48,051 nucleotides of DNA from Winogradskyella pacifica (GTDB lineage Bacteria; Bacteroidota; Bacteroidia; Flavobacteriales; Flavobacteriaceae), in the NCBI RefSeq assembly GCF_013403915.1, contig NZ_JABFDI010000022.1:1-48051 (forward strand), read 5' to 3'. Made by a program: the position numbers and the translations under genes. Positions 23,893-32,761 of this stretch are shown here, piece by piece (the stretch's first letter is position 1; every line of letters starts with the position of its first letter). The notes beneath the pieces were generated by a model. It saw nothing but the letters and a program-made list of their open reading frames with translations, searched no databases and had not been told where the DNA came from.

Positions 23893-25700
23893 TATACAGC
23901 TTTCTTAGGTAGAAGTACTTGTAGTAGATTCGCGATTGTTATCACTACAATACATCCAAATAAATTCAGCCATAAATAAGGCATCCAATCAAACCACCAA
24001 CCGGTAACAACTATGGCTTGTGTAACTAAGGCTCCTATAAATACAGCATTTCCTTTGATGTATTTAAAGAAGAAAGCGAGTAAGAATATCCCTAAAACAT
24101 TTCCGTAGAAAATAGAACCGATAATATTAACGAGCTGAATTAAGTTCTCAGCAAGATCTGCAAAGCAGGCAATAATTATGGCTACAATTCCCCAGCCAAA
24201 CGTAAACCATTTGGTCATTTTTACCATATGCTCTTCGCCTTTGTCTTCCTTTTGATTTCTACCATATAAGTCGATCGCTGTAATCGTTGCAAGTGCATTA
24301 ATTTCTGATGCTGTTGATGACATCGCTGCAGATAAAATAACAGCTAATAACAGGCCAATTAAACCAGTTGGTAGATTATTTAAAATAAACCGAATGAACA
24401 TATAATCTCTGTCATTGGTTTGCGTGTCTTTGGCGGCATCTTTATACAATGACGTCAGTGCTGCTGATTTTGTGAGATAGGCTTCGCTTTCCGGATTAGA
24501 CTCTAAAGCTTCTACTTCATTTTTAAGCGTATTATATGTTGATGTGTAATCTGCATCAACTGCTTTTTTAATTAAAAATTTAGATTCAGAACGGTAGGTT
24601 TTTTCAATACTATCCAGTTGAAATAATTCTGTTTTCAAGCGGTCATCAGTGCTTTTAGATAATGCTAAACTCACTTTTTGTTTCTTAGAGAATAATACCG
24701 ATTGTTTATCTTGAAGCATTCGGTATTCATCTCCATATTCAGAAGCTAAAACAGTCTGTTCTGATTTATCTATAAAATTTAAAGGAGAAGGATTAAATTG
24801 ATAAAAGACAAATACCATAACACCAACAAGTAGAATAAAGAATTGCATTGGTACTTTAAGCATACCATTAAATAGTAAACCCATTTGCATTTCTTTCATA
24901 GATTTACCAGATAGGTAACGTTGCACTTGGCTTTGATCGGTTCCAAAGTAGGATAGCATTAAAAAAGTACCACCTATTAAACCAGTCCAAACGGTATATC
25001 TATTTTCTAAATCGAATGAAAAATCTAAGACTTTCATTTTGCCTGTTGCACCAGCAATATCAATTGCATCTGAAAACGAAACCTCCTCAGGAATTAGATT
25101 AATAATAATACATAAGGCAGCTATCATTCCTCCAAAAATGACGAACATTTGCTGTTTTTGTGTTACAGTTACGGCTTTTGTTCCTCCTGAAACGGTGTAA
25201 ATAATGACTAAAAGACCAATAATAATATTGAGTGTCACAATATTCCAACCTAATACTACAGAAAGAATAATGGCTGGAGCAAAAATCGTAATTCCGGCTG
25301 CCAATCCACGTTGAATTAAAAAGAGGATAGCGGTTAAGCTTCGGGTTTTAAGGTCGAATCGGTTTTCTAAAAATTCGTAAGCCGTGTAAACCTTAAGCCG
25401 ATGGTAAAGTGGTATAAACACCAGACAAATAATAACCATGGCAATTGGTAGTCCGAAATAAAACTGAACAAACCCCATACCATCAGAAAAAGCCTGACCT
25501 GTTGTAGAAAGGAATGTAATGGCGCTGGCTTGTGTGGCCATTACGGATAGACCAATCGTCCACCATTTAGACGTGTTACCTCCTTTTATATAGTCCTCTG
25601 CGTTTTTACGACCTCTAGTTTTCCAGGTTCCATAGCCAACAATAGTTGCTAAGGTTGCTATTAAAACGGTCCAATCAATCCAATCTAAAGTTTGCTGCAT
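23892..25700 (-). CDS. Sodium:solute symporter (SSS family) with large insertion
   Basis: The 602-residue membrane protein belongs to SSS. The core with LGLSVMATQASAITFLSTTGQ, the GGTKAVTVTQKQQMF loop and the MSSTASEINALATI motif in a late helix are typical. Between a helix ending near residue 300 (VFVFYQFNPSPLNF) and the DRDYMFIRFILNNLPTGLIG helix, about 125 residues of charged, coiled-coil-like sequence (303-432) are inserted. This region should be extracytoplasmic or cytoplasmic loop material not found in most SSS members of 450-550 residues. Its substrate is likely a sugar or related compound, given Gfo/Idh and PIG-L neighbours. A 39-residue membrane protein lies just upstream. Confidence 0.93.
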   Translation of the reverse strand: MQQTLDWIDWTVLIATLATIVGYGTWKTRGRKNAEDYIKGGNTSKWWTIGLSVMATQASAITFLSTTGQAFSDGMGFVQFYFGLPIAMVIICLVFIPLYHRLKVYTAYEFLENRFDLKTRSLTAILFLIQRGLAAGITIFAPAIILSVVLGWNIVTLNIIIGLLVIIYTVSGGTKAVTVTQKQQMFVIFGGMIAALCIIINLIPEEVSFSDAIDIAGATGKMKVLDFSFDLENRYTVWTGLIGGTFLMLSYFGTDQSQVQRYLSGKSMKEMQMGLLFNGMLKVPMQFFILLVGVMVFVFYQFNPSPLNFIDKSEQTVLASEYGDEYRMLQDKQSVLFSKKQKVSLALSKSTDDRLKTELFQLDSIEKTYRSESKFLIKKAVDADYTSTYNTLKNEVEALESNPESEAYLTKSAALTSLYKDAAKDTQTNDRDYMFIRFILNNLPTGLIGLLLAVILSAAMSSTASEINALATITAIDLYGRNQKEDKGEEHMVKMTKWFTFGWGIVAIIIACFADLAENLIQLVNIIGSIFYGNVLGIFLLAFFFKYIKGNAVFIGALVTQAIVVTGWWFDWMPYLWLNLFGCIVVITIANLLQVLLPKKAV

Positions 25701-25709
25701 TATATTTTT

Positions 25710-25829
25710 TTATGCGAATGAAGCTGTTATAAAATAAAATAAGATAATATAGAGTGCATTAGCTATTAACACAGCAGTGTACATTTTACTCCATTTTTGT
25801 TTTACTTCTGGTGGGTCTTGCTGGCTCAT
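25710..25829 (-). CDS. 39-residue single-helix membrane protein before the symporter
   Basis: A short complete frame with ATG at 25827-25829 and stop at 25710-25712 lies between the PIG-L and symporter genes. The N-terminal half is polar and charged (MSQQDPPEVKQKWSKM), and the rest is one hydrophobic helix (YTAVLIANALYIILFYFIT). The arrangement resembles the short partners of other SSS carriers, such as YjcH-type proteins with ActP, though no homology can be claimed. It may be a small subunit or stabiliser of the symporter. The stop lies 9 bp before the symporter start, so translation is close-coupled. Confidence 0.75.
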   Translation of the reverse strand: MSQQDPPEVKQKWSKMYTAVLIANALYIILFYFITASFA

Positions 25830-25858
25830 TAGTTGGTTGTTAGTTAGTCGTTAAGTCT

Positions 25859-28378
25859 TTAATTTTTTTGAGTGGTAGATTCTTGTTTACCTGCAGATAG
25901 CAGATTAGCAAAGAGTCTGTATGCCCCAGGAACTCCTGCCGGAAATTCTCTAAAGAAACTGAGACCTGTGTAAATATAGTTGCCTTTTCCATATTTTGCA
26001 ACTAGTAAGGCGCCTTCTTTGGAATTCTCTCCACTGTCATTAGATGCTAATAATGGTGTAAACTCTTTAGACCATTTATTTGGGAAATATAAGCCACGTT
26101 CTTGTACCCAACCTTCAAAATCTTGAAGTCCAATTTTATTAGGAAAATTTAGAATTGGATGATTCGGTTCTAATATTCTAACCAAGGCATTTTCATCTGT
26201 AACACGGTCTCTAGATAGTTGTAAATCATAAGGGGCCAAATTATTTACTTTTATACCTCTACTCGTATTGTACTGAATGATTAGATTTCCTCCATCTTTT
26301 ACATAGTCTAACAAAAAGCGTTGTTTAAATACTAAGTCGTCAACAATGTTATAAGCTCTAATTCCCATAACAATAGCGTCAAAGTCATCAAGATTTTCTG
26401 GCGTAATTTGTTCGGGTTTAATAATGGTAACATCGTATCCAATTTGTCTTAAACTTTCTGGTACCACATCTCCTGCGCCTTCAACATAACCAATGTTATT
26501 TCCTCGTTTTTCAATATTTAATCGAACGACTTTACTTTCGCTAGGCATTAAAACGGTTTGAAAAGGAATGTGTGTATAATCAATTTCAATAATCTCGTCG
26601 GTATAAAATTCACCATCAATATTTACCATTGGTGTAATTGAGCCTTCACTTTGAGTTTTTGGAGGAATAACAGTAAATATCACATTTTGAATATCTCCTT
26701 TATTAGCAATCTCAATTTTTTGTTTTTGAGGAAAGACTTGCCATCCATCGGGATAAGCCATTTGAACAAAACCAGTAATAGCGTCTTTGCCAGCTTTTAC
26801 AGTAACTTCAATGTCTTTTTGACCGTCGTTTTCAAAAATATAGACTTTATGACTTAGGCTTGCCGAGACAATAGGAATGATTTCGAATGGACGATACAAT
26901 TCTCCTTTGTCGGGTTTAGAATAACGATACACTACTGGTTTTGTTATTGTAATAGGTGTGCCTTCAATTAATAAATTAAAATCAACAAAAACAGCTCTTG
27001 GCGTTTCAGGTAAGCCAATTAAATTTTGATCCTTTACGTTGTACATCCCCAATGTGCTTTTGGTGTTTAACCAATAAGGCGCGGTGTAAGTACTGTTATT
27101 TGGAATGCTAATGCCGTCTTCAAAATTTAATTTTTGATTGGGAGCTAAGCTCATATTTTTAGTTATTCCTGTACCTAATGTTGAAAGGTTATAGGACACT
27201 AAATTAATATTTGAACTGCTTCTGTTTAAAATTTCCATAGTCAATTTTACATCAGAACTTGGTGCTGCACTTGGCGTATTCGCAGAAACTTCTAAGTAGA
27301 GTCCAGCACAAGCTTCAATAATTGCTTTTAGCTCTTTAGTTTTAACCGTTCTCCAGTGTTTATCTTTTATAGATTGAAGCAATTTATAAGCCTCTAAAAG
27401 TTGTGGTAAATGTGCTGATGGATTTCTGAAATTGAAATTAGTTTCAACTGATTTTAAAATATTTCCTATCGCTTTTCCACCTGCAACGCGATTCCATGAC
27501 GTATCAATTCCTTCAAAAATATTAGCGCTCGTGTTTAAGGATTCTCCTTTTAAAAACTCAATGTATTCATTTTGAGAACCGCGATCTGATAATCTTCCGA
27601 AGCCTTGAGACAAATGCTGACTGCTCGCTAAGGCGGCAATTTCGTTGTTAGACTTTCCTTTTGATGCATAATATCTACCGACATCGAACGTAAGCATGTT
27701 GCTCTTGTCTAATTTATCAAATTCTTCTTGACTTCCGTAGCGCCACCATGAGGTGTTGTAAAATAAGCGTTTTGGTTGCCATGTTTCAGTAAATTCTAAT
27801 TGTAATGGATATTCTGAAGCGTCATTTGTAATATCAAAAGCTTCTAAACTCAACATTGCAGAAGCTGTATGGTGACCATGTGTTTCGCCAGCTCTTCTGT
27901 GGTCGAAACGGTTAATGATAACATCGGGTTTAAATGTTCTAATCGCCCAAACTACATCTGCAAGAACGTCGTCTTTATTCCAGATTTCTAAAGTTTCATC
28001 CGGATGTTTAGAGTAACCAAAATCATTGGCTCTTGTAAAGCGTTGTTCTCCACCATCAGTACGTCTTGCGGCTAGTAATTCTTGAGTTCTAATAACACCT
28101 AAAAGTTCTCTGATTTCTGGACCAATAAGGTTTTGGCCACCATCGCCACGTGTTAACGATAAATAGGCTGTACGCGCTTTTACTTCATTAGACATGTATG
28201 AAATTAAGCGTGTGTTTTCATCATCGGGATGGGCTGCAATATAAAGTACAGAGCCCAAAACATTGAGTTTTTGAACAGCTTCGTAAATTTCTGATGAATT
28301 GTAGGTTTTGGGTTGTTGGGCTTGTAATGATACAATAGTACTTATAAAAAGCAATAGACAAAGTCTAAGTTGGTGCAT
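25859..28378 (-). CDS. Secreted PIG-L family deacetylase with C-terminal GATase-like domain
   Basis: The 839-residue protein has a signal peptide (MHQLRLCLLLFISTIVSLQA) and an N-terminal PIG-L/LmbE zinc-deacetylase domain. The metal motif is HPDDE (50-54), with the second motif around HGHH (167-170). A middle region of beta-sandwich type is followed by a C-terminal glutamine-amidotransferase/ThuA-like domain (FDAIVMGIRAYN, GGNLIIQYNTS, and GKGNYIYTGLSFFREFPAG). It probably removes N-acetyl groups from a sugar outside the cytoplasm. It is the first gene of an operon with a small membrane protein, the symporter and an oxidoreductase, so it may prepare the substrate that is then imported. Substrate identity is unknown. 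Confidence 0.9.
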   Translation of the reverse strand: MHQLRLCLLLFISTIVSLQAQQPKTYNSSEIYEAVQKLNVLGSVLYIAAHPDDENTRLISYMSNEVKARTAYLSLTRGDGGQNLIGPEIRELLGVIRTQELLAARRTDGGEQRFTRANDFGYSKHPDETLEIWNKDDVLADVVWAIRTFKPDVIINRFDHRRAGETHGHHTASAMLSLEAFDITNDASEYPLQLEFTETWQPKRLFYNTSWWRYGSQEEFDKLDKSNMLTFDVGRYYASKGKSNNEIAALASSQHLSQGFGRLSDRGSQNEYIEFLKGESLNTSANIFEGIDTSWNRVAGGKAIGNILKSVETNFNFRNPSAHLPQLLEAYKLLQSIKDKHWRTVKTKELKAIIEACAGLYLEVSANTPSAAPSSDVKLTMEILNRSSSNINLVSYNLSTLGTGITKNMSLAPNQKLNFEDGISIPNNSTYTAPYWLNTKSTLGMYNVKDQNLIGLPETPRAVFVDFNLLIEGTPITITKPVVYRYSKPDKGELYRPFEIIPIVSASLSHKVYIFENDGQKDIEVTVKAGKDAITGFVQMAYPDGWQVFPQKQKIEIANKGDIQNVIFTVIPPKTQSEGSITPMVNIDGEFYTDEIIEIDYTHIPFQTVLMPSESKVVRLNIEKRGNNIGYVEGAGDVVPESLRQIGYDVTIIKPEQITPENLDDFDAIVMGIRAYNIVDDLVFKQRFLLDYVKDGGNLIIQYNTSRGIKVNNLAPYDLQLSRDRVTDENALVRILEPNHPILNFPNKIGLQDFEGWVQERGLYFPNKWSKEFTPLLASNDSGENSKEGALLVAKYGKGNYIYTGLSFFREFPAGVPGAYRLFANLLSAGKQESTTQKN

Positions 28379-28395
28379 GAGGATCTTAGTTAGTT

Positions 28396-28416
28396 ACTTT
28401 TCAAATATAGAAAAGT
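28396..28416 (-). promoter_or_regulatory. PIG-L operon -7 box inside an inverted repeat
   Basis: TATATTTG (28402-28409 on the minus strand) is a perfect -7 box, 23 bases before the ATG. It lies in the centre of the inverted repeat acttttc-N7-gaaaagt (28396-28416), a position typical of a repressor operator. No consensus -33 box is seen. Confidence 0.5.
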
Positions 28417-28478
28417 TACTAGTTTTCATGCTTTTTTTAGGTTTAGTTTAACGTTGGGATTGTGTAAGACTCGGGTTT

Positions 28479-28916
28479 TTAGTTTTGATCAGGGTTTTCA
28501 TTGACATACGCGTTCAATTTTGGTTGTAATGACCACACGCAAATTATATAAAACCAAAGCATGAAAAATACTTCAAAAACACTACGAGTAGAGTACCCTT
28601 TTTTCTTTTCGAAATTCACATAACTTTTTGCAGTTAAGGTCATTAATATAAAACCACATAGTATTGCTAATAAATGAAACGGCATTAAGGGAATAAAAAA
28701 TGAAAATGTAAAAAACATATAAAGCACATAAATAATAGGATAAATAGTTAAACCACTAACGAGCCAAAATTTTAAATTATTTGATGGTTCATTGATCTTT
28801 TTATCCAGCTGATATATTATTGAAAACCACCAGATATAGATTGGAATTCCTAAAAGAAGCAATAGAAAAATTTTAAATGGAGGTAATTTTAAAAACCATT
28901 GGGTTAATTTATTCAT
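28479..28916 (-). CDS. Hypothetical four-helix membrane protein
   Basis: I do not recognise this 145-residue protein. It has four probable membrane segments (about residues 15-35, 50-72, 76-95 and 113-132) with short loops, and a charged Lys-rich loop (NFEKKKGYSTRS) before the last one. No catalytic motif is visible. The downstream side is free of genes until PIG-L, and the 366-residue secreted protein gene lies 23 bp upstream on the same strand, so the two may form an operon. Confidence 0.7.
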   Translation of the reverse strand: MNKLTQWFLKLPPFKIFLLLLLGIPIYIWWFSIIYQLDKKINEPSNNLKFWLVSGLTIYPIIYVLYMFFTFSFFIPLMPFHLLAILCGFILMTLTAKSYVNFEKKKGYSTRSVFEVFFMLWFYIICVWSLQPKLNAYVNENPDQN

Positions 28917-28939
28917 AAGCTATTAAATAAAATAACGAA

Positions 28940-30040
28940 TCAGTTTAATATTAGTACGTAAGGTTTATTGTCTATATTTTGATGAGGACTAAATTTAATG
29001 ACTTGAAACTTTAAATCAGATTCGGAAACCTCGAGCCTTATATTTTTAGATGTCATTGTCTCCTCTTTTTCATGCATAACAAAAGCGTCATTAAGAGTTA
29101 AGTTTACGGCTTCTTTATTTTTAAAATCAATTATAAGTTTATGGTTTTTATAATCTATTCTGACTTCTATTGAATTAATAGGAAATGCTTGGCTATCAGA
29201 CTTATTAATTGTTAAATAATTTTCAGGAATGTGTAACTGAGCACCTTGATATAAGTCTATAGTTAATTTTGGTTGAAGAATATTTGTTTCTATATCATTA
29301 ACAATGTGCTTGTTGTTAAATAATTTTACGAGGTTGTTTTCGGTTTTAGTCTTACTGTTTTTATCTAGAATAAAATAGTCAAAAAGTTGCGAGTTTATAG
29401 TTTCGTTATCGATTTCTTCAAGAATAGCATCTAACATCAATGCTTCAACTTCGCGATCAAAAAGGTCTTCATTTTCGTCGTTGTTTGCGATAGATTTAAA
29501 ATCGGGTATGTCTTCAATTTCAAAAGCCTTTGCTAAAATTTCAAAAAATTGAATACGCTTTGTTTTATAATCTAGTTCAGGTTTATAAATCAACAGCATT
29601 TTATTTACAAGGCTATATTCGTCTAAATCGTAATAATAGGATGCTAAATCAAATAATGAAAATAATGAGAAAGTGTTATCGTTTAATTCAAATTCATCAT
29701 AATAATCATTGTATTTAAAACTATAATCAACATGAAATGTATAATTTAAGAAGGGCTCTTTTGTTGTGGGATCTAGGAATTTTAATATTAAATCATTTAG
29801 TACTGGAAGTTTTATTTCGAGTTCATTTTTAGTTTTTATATCAAATTGAAAGCTTCCATTTCCACCAGAAATATAGTTGTAAATTAAAATATCTGAACAT
29901 GTGTTTTCAATAAAAACTTTGCTTTTCTCCATTCCTTTTGGAAAGGTGTCTAAGTTATATAAGCTTTTAAGAAGGTTCTGACTATGCAGTGCTGAAATAG
30001 AAAAAGTAAATGCAATGAGAAGAAATTTTATCTTTATCAT
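28940..30040 (-). CDS. Hypothetical secreted protein, 366 residues
   Basis: The product starts with a convincing signal peptide (MIKIKFLLIAFTFSISALHSQ) and is otherwise soluble. It is Asn/Asp/Leu-rich, with many strand-forming segments (FQFDIKTKNELEIKLPVLND, HVDYSFKYNDYYDEFELN) and a helical centre (about residues 160-240). No domain is recognisable to me. The gene lies 25 bp after corA, on the same strand. Its base composition is lower in G+C than the flanking genes by eye. It may be a periplasmic or surface protein of narrow distribution. Confidence 0.7.
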   Translation of the reverse strand: MIKIKFLLIAFTFSISALHSQNLLKSLYNLDTFPKGMEKSKVFIENTCSDILIYNYISGGNGSFQFDIKTKNELEIKLPVLNDLILKFLDPTTKEPFLNYTFHVDYSFKYNDYYDEFELNDNTFSLFSLFDLASYYYDLDEYSLVNKMLLIYKPELDYKTKRIQFFEILAKAFEIEDIPDFKSIANNDENEDLFDREVEALMLDAILEEIDNETINSQLFDYFILDKNSKTKTENNLVKLFNNKHIVNDIETNILQPKLTIDLYQGAQLHIPENYLTINKSDSQAFPINSIEVRIDYKNHKLIIDFKNKEAVNLTLNDAFVMHEKEETMTSKNIRLEVSESDLKFQVIKFSPHQNIDNKPYVLILN

Positions 30041-30065
30041 TATTAATAATTAGTTGGAATATATT

Positions 30066-31145
30066 CTACAACCACTTCTTACGCTTAAAATAGACTAGCA
30101 TCAAAATAAACATCACAAACATCACACCCAAAAGAATAAAATAGCCATTGTGATATTTTAGTTCAGGAATGTATTCAAAGTTCATACCATAGATACCAGC
30201 TAGAAATGTTAACGGAATAAAGATGGAAGACATTATGGTTAACACTTTCATCACTTCATTCATACGATTGCTAATGGTTGACATGTACATGTCCATTAAA
30301 CTCCAAATCATTTCACGGTAAATATCTATGTTTTCAGATACTTGGATTAAGTGATCGTAAATATCTCGGTAATACGTAATTGTGCGTTTGAAGATTAGCG
30401 GGTGTTCTCCCTTTTCTATACGATTTATGATTTCTCGAAGCGGGAAAATAGCACGACGTACTTTTAAGATTTCACGCTTTAATTGTTGGACTTCAATGTT
30501 AATGTTGTCTTTGGCATGACCTTCAAACAAGTCGTTTTCTAAATCTTCAATTTTATTGCCAAGGGTTTCTATAATACTAAAATAATGATCGACAACAGCA
30601 TCAATTAAGGCATACAATAAATAATCAGATTTTAAACCTCTAATACGTCCGTTGCCAAGTCTAATGCGGTCTCTAACGGTATCAAACACGTCGCCTTCAG
30701 ATTCCTGAAAAGACAACACGTAATTTTTTCCTAATACTAGACTCACTTGTTCTATAACGACGTTTTCATCCTTATCGTAGTACAACATTTTTAGAACAAT
30801 AAACAGGTAATCATCGTATTCATCAATTTTAGGACGTTGTGTGGTATTTACAATATCTTCTAGAACAAGTGGATGCAAATCGTATTGTTTGCCAATGTTT
30901 TCTATTTCACTAAGCGAGTTTAGTCCATCAACATTTATCCAAGTCACAGAATCGGTTTCCTTGTACGATCTGGCATCTTCTATATTGGTTAAAACATTTT
31001 CAGTAAGAGTGTCTTTTGTATAATCGAAAGATTCTATTTGAAGTTGCTTTTCCGTTTTCTTTCCTGTGTACACTAAAGTACCAGGTGCTTTGCCTATGTG
31101 TTTTTTGTAATTATGTGTACGTTTTTTTGCTGTTTTTTTTCGCAT
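30066..31145 (-). CDS. corA: CorA-type magnesium/cobalt transporter
   Basis: The 359-residue protein is a CorA-family divalent-cation channel. The large N-terminal cytoplasmic domain and long alpha-7-like helix are followed by two C-terminal membrane helices. Between them is the diagnostic GMN motif (Gly320-Met321-Asn322, GMNFEYIPEL). A basic N-terminus (MRKKTAKKRTHNYKKH) and basic C-terminus flank the domains. It follows the MscS gene by 3 bp and so belongs to the same operon, linking ion influx with osmotic relief. Confidence 0.96.
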   Translation of the reverse strand: MRKKTAKKRTHNYKKHIGKAPGTLVYTGKKTEKQLQIESFDYTKDTLTENVLTNIEDARSYKETDSVTWINVDGLNSLSEIENIGKQYDLHPLVLEDIVNTTQRPKIDEYDDYLFIVLKMLYYDKDENVVIEQVSLVLGKNYVLSFQESEGDVFDTVRDRIRLGNGRIRGLKSDYLLYALIDAVVDHYFSIIETLGNKIEDLENDLFEGHAKDNINIEVQQLKREILKVRRAIFPLREIINRIEKGEHPLIFKRTITYYRDIYDHLIQVSENIDIYREMIWSLMDMYMSTISNRMNEVMKVLTIMSSIFIPLTFLAGIYGMNFEYIPELKYHNGYFILLGVMFVMFILMLVYFKRKKWL

Positions 31146-31148
31146 AGG

Positions 31149-31694
31149 TTATAAAATACTACTGTCGTCTAAGGGATCGTCTAAAGCATCCTTTTGCAAT
31201 AAAGTTACAGCTTTTTGTAGAATTAGATTATTAGGGTAGGTCACTAAATTTCCTTGGTCATCTTTAAGATGAATTTGAAAGGCTCTAATATCTTCAATAA
31301 TACCTATGATAGAATCATCTTTATCGTGAATCTTTACTTTATCTCCAACCTTATATGGAAAGGAAAAAAACATAATAATTCCAGAGGTTATGTTGCTTAA
31401 AATAGACCAAATCGCAAAAAGGGCAATACCTATAACTGCAAAAACAGAAGAAAAAACAAGGGTAATATCTCGTGTTTCTGCACCAAGAATAAAGGTTTCT
31501 ATAAGGATGGCAATAAGCACAAGTGTAACCGTAACATAACGACCTATTAAACCTGCTCTTGCTTCGGTTGTACCACTTTTTCTTCCTATTTTCTTTACTG
31601 TAATTACGATTATTTTTCTAATAATAAATAGAGTAATTAAGAGTATAGTTGAATATAAAATTTGATCTTGATAATTATGAAATATTGAATTCAT
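31149..31694 (-). CDS. Small MscS-like mechanosensitive channel
   Basis: The 181-residue protein contains three hydrophobic segments and the MscS pore helix (FAVIGIALFAIWSILSNITSGIIM, with the typical small-residue packing face). The beta domain (YKVGDKVKIHDKDDSIIGIIEDIRAFQIHL and VTYPNNLI) is present, but the large C-terminal cage of E. coli MscS is shortened, which is common in minimal MscS forms. A TATATTTG -7 box lies at 31715-31722. It is the first gene of a unit with corA. Confidence 0.92.
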   Translation of the reverse strand: MNSIFHNYQDQILYSTILLITLFIIRKIIVITVKKIGRKSGTTEARAGLIGRYVTVTLVLIAILIETFILGAETRDITLVFSSVFAVIGIALFAIWSILSNITSGIIMFFSFPYKVGDKVKIHDKDDSIIGIIEDIRAFQIHLKDDQGNLVTYPNNLILQKAVTLLQKDALDDPLDDSSIL

Positions 31695-31714
31695 TTAGGG
31701 AGTATTTTGCTTCA

Positions 31715-31722
31715 CAAATATA
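31715..31722 (-). promoter_or_regulatory. Candidate -7 box for mscS-corA
   Basis: TATATTTG on the minus strand is a perfect TAnnTTTG match located 20 bases before the ATG. The -33 region has no TTG at N19, so only the -7 element is supported. Confidence 0.5.
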
Positions 31723-31740
31723 ATTGAGAATCTATGAAGA

Positions 31741-32688
31741 TTATTGCAATTTTAAAGTTTCTCTAAGGCTAACATCTGAATTGCTTTTTTTGTTCCAATA
31801 GTCCGATTTAATACTTTCTAGTTTCGTAGCTTTTGAGGTTAAGGTCTCAGCAGAAGAGCCCATTCCACTTACAATAGTCTCTTCCCAACCTAAAATATCG
31901 AAAGGGAAATTAGGATTAAAATTTATTTTTAAGGTGCGTTGCAATTCCGAAAACGTAACCGTATAGCTATTGCTCTCTAATTTGGCATTTGCTTTTTGAA
32001 CTTTTAAAGCGTCGTGATTAAGTCTTACGGATTCTAATGAAGGAATAAGTTCTATGTCACCAACAGGAAGACTTTTAGGATTGATTCTTAATTTGGCCCA
32101 CAATTCATTCTCTGTCCAAGTTTTTTCTAGTTTGAAGCTTTCATCCGCTTCACCTTGAAAGTAAGAATGCGAAGTCACCTCAAACGCATTGCGATTATTT
32201 AACTGAGTATAAACATGTCCACACCATTCTTGTACAGATGTCGATATTTTTAAGGCATGCTGATTGTTAGCAACCGGATAAAATGTACTCTGCATTATGG
32301 AATACGGATAAATTCCTGTATTAAAATTCTTGGTTGCATTCAATTTTAAAACCGGAATGTTGTTTTCACTATAACTATCCGCTTTTACCTGAGCGTCTGG
32401 TAAAAAATCTTCAGTTACAAAAACTAAAACAGCTGTACCTTCTCGTAGTTCTCCGTAACGCTCCTGTTCTAGTTTGTAAGATGTGATTTCCGCTTCACCA
32501 TTGTACCAATAATTTTTAAAATCATCGGACAATTTTGTTTTAGGGTTTACAGCTTTAGATTTCGTTTCTGAAACACCACTGACTTCTGGTGTAGTAGCAG
32601 GGGTATTCGTGTTTTCTTTACAAGAGGTGAAGAAGGACATTAGTCCAATTAATGTAACTAATAGTGTAGATTTTATAAGCCTTATCAT
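31741..32688 (-). CDS. Hypothetical lipoprotein, 315 residues
   Basis: The N-terminus is a lipoprotein signal with a lipobox ending at Cys23 (IGLMSFFTSC), followed by a Thr/Pro/Ser-rich linker. The mature part is strand-rich (EAEITSYKLEQERYGELREG, VFVTEDFLPDAQ, WCGHVYTQLNN, and TLKINFNPNFPFDILGWEET). I do not recognise a named family, though a similar protein is often found beside Maf in flavobacteria. It is probably attached to the outer or inner membrane. It lies 73 bp after the maf gene on the same strand. Confidence 0.8.
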   Translation of the reverse strand: MIRLIKSTLLVTLIGLMSFFTSCKENTNTPATTPEVSGVSETKSKAVNPKTKLSDDFKNYWYNGEAEITSYKLEQERYGELREGTAVLVFVTEDFLPDAQVKADSYSENNIPVLKLNATKNFNTGIYPYSIMQSTFYPVANNQHALKISTSVQEWCGHVYTQLNNRNAFEVTSHSYFQGEADESFKLEKTWTENELWAKLRINPKSLPVGDIELIPSLESVRLNHDALKVQKANAKLESNSYTVTFSELQRTLKINFNPNFPFDILGWEETIVSGMGSSAETLTSKATKLESIKSDYWNKKSNSDVSLRETLKLQ

Positions 32689-32761
32689 AATTATTACGTT
32701 TTTTTAGATGTTGCAACATGCAAAGATGCGATGCAAAATATCTCGTAATAAAGATAAGATT

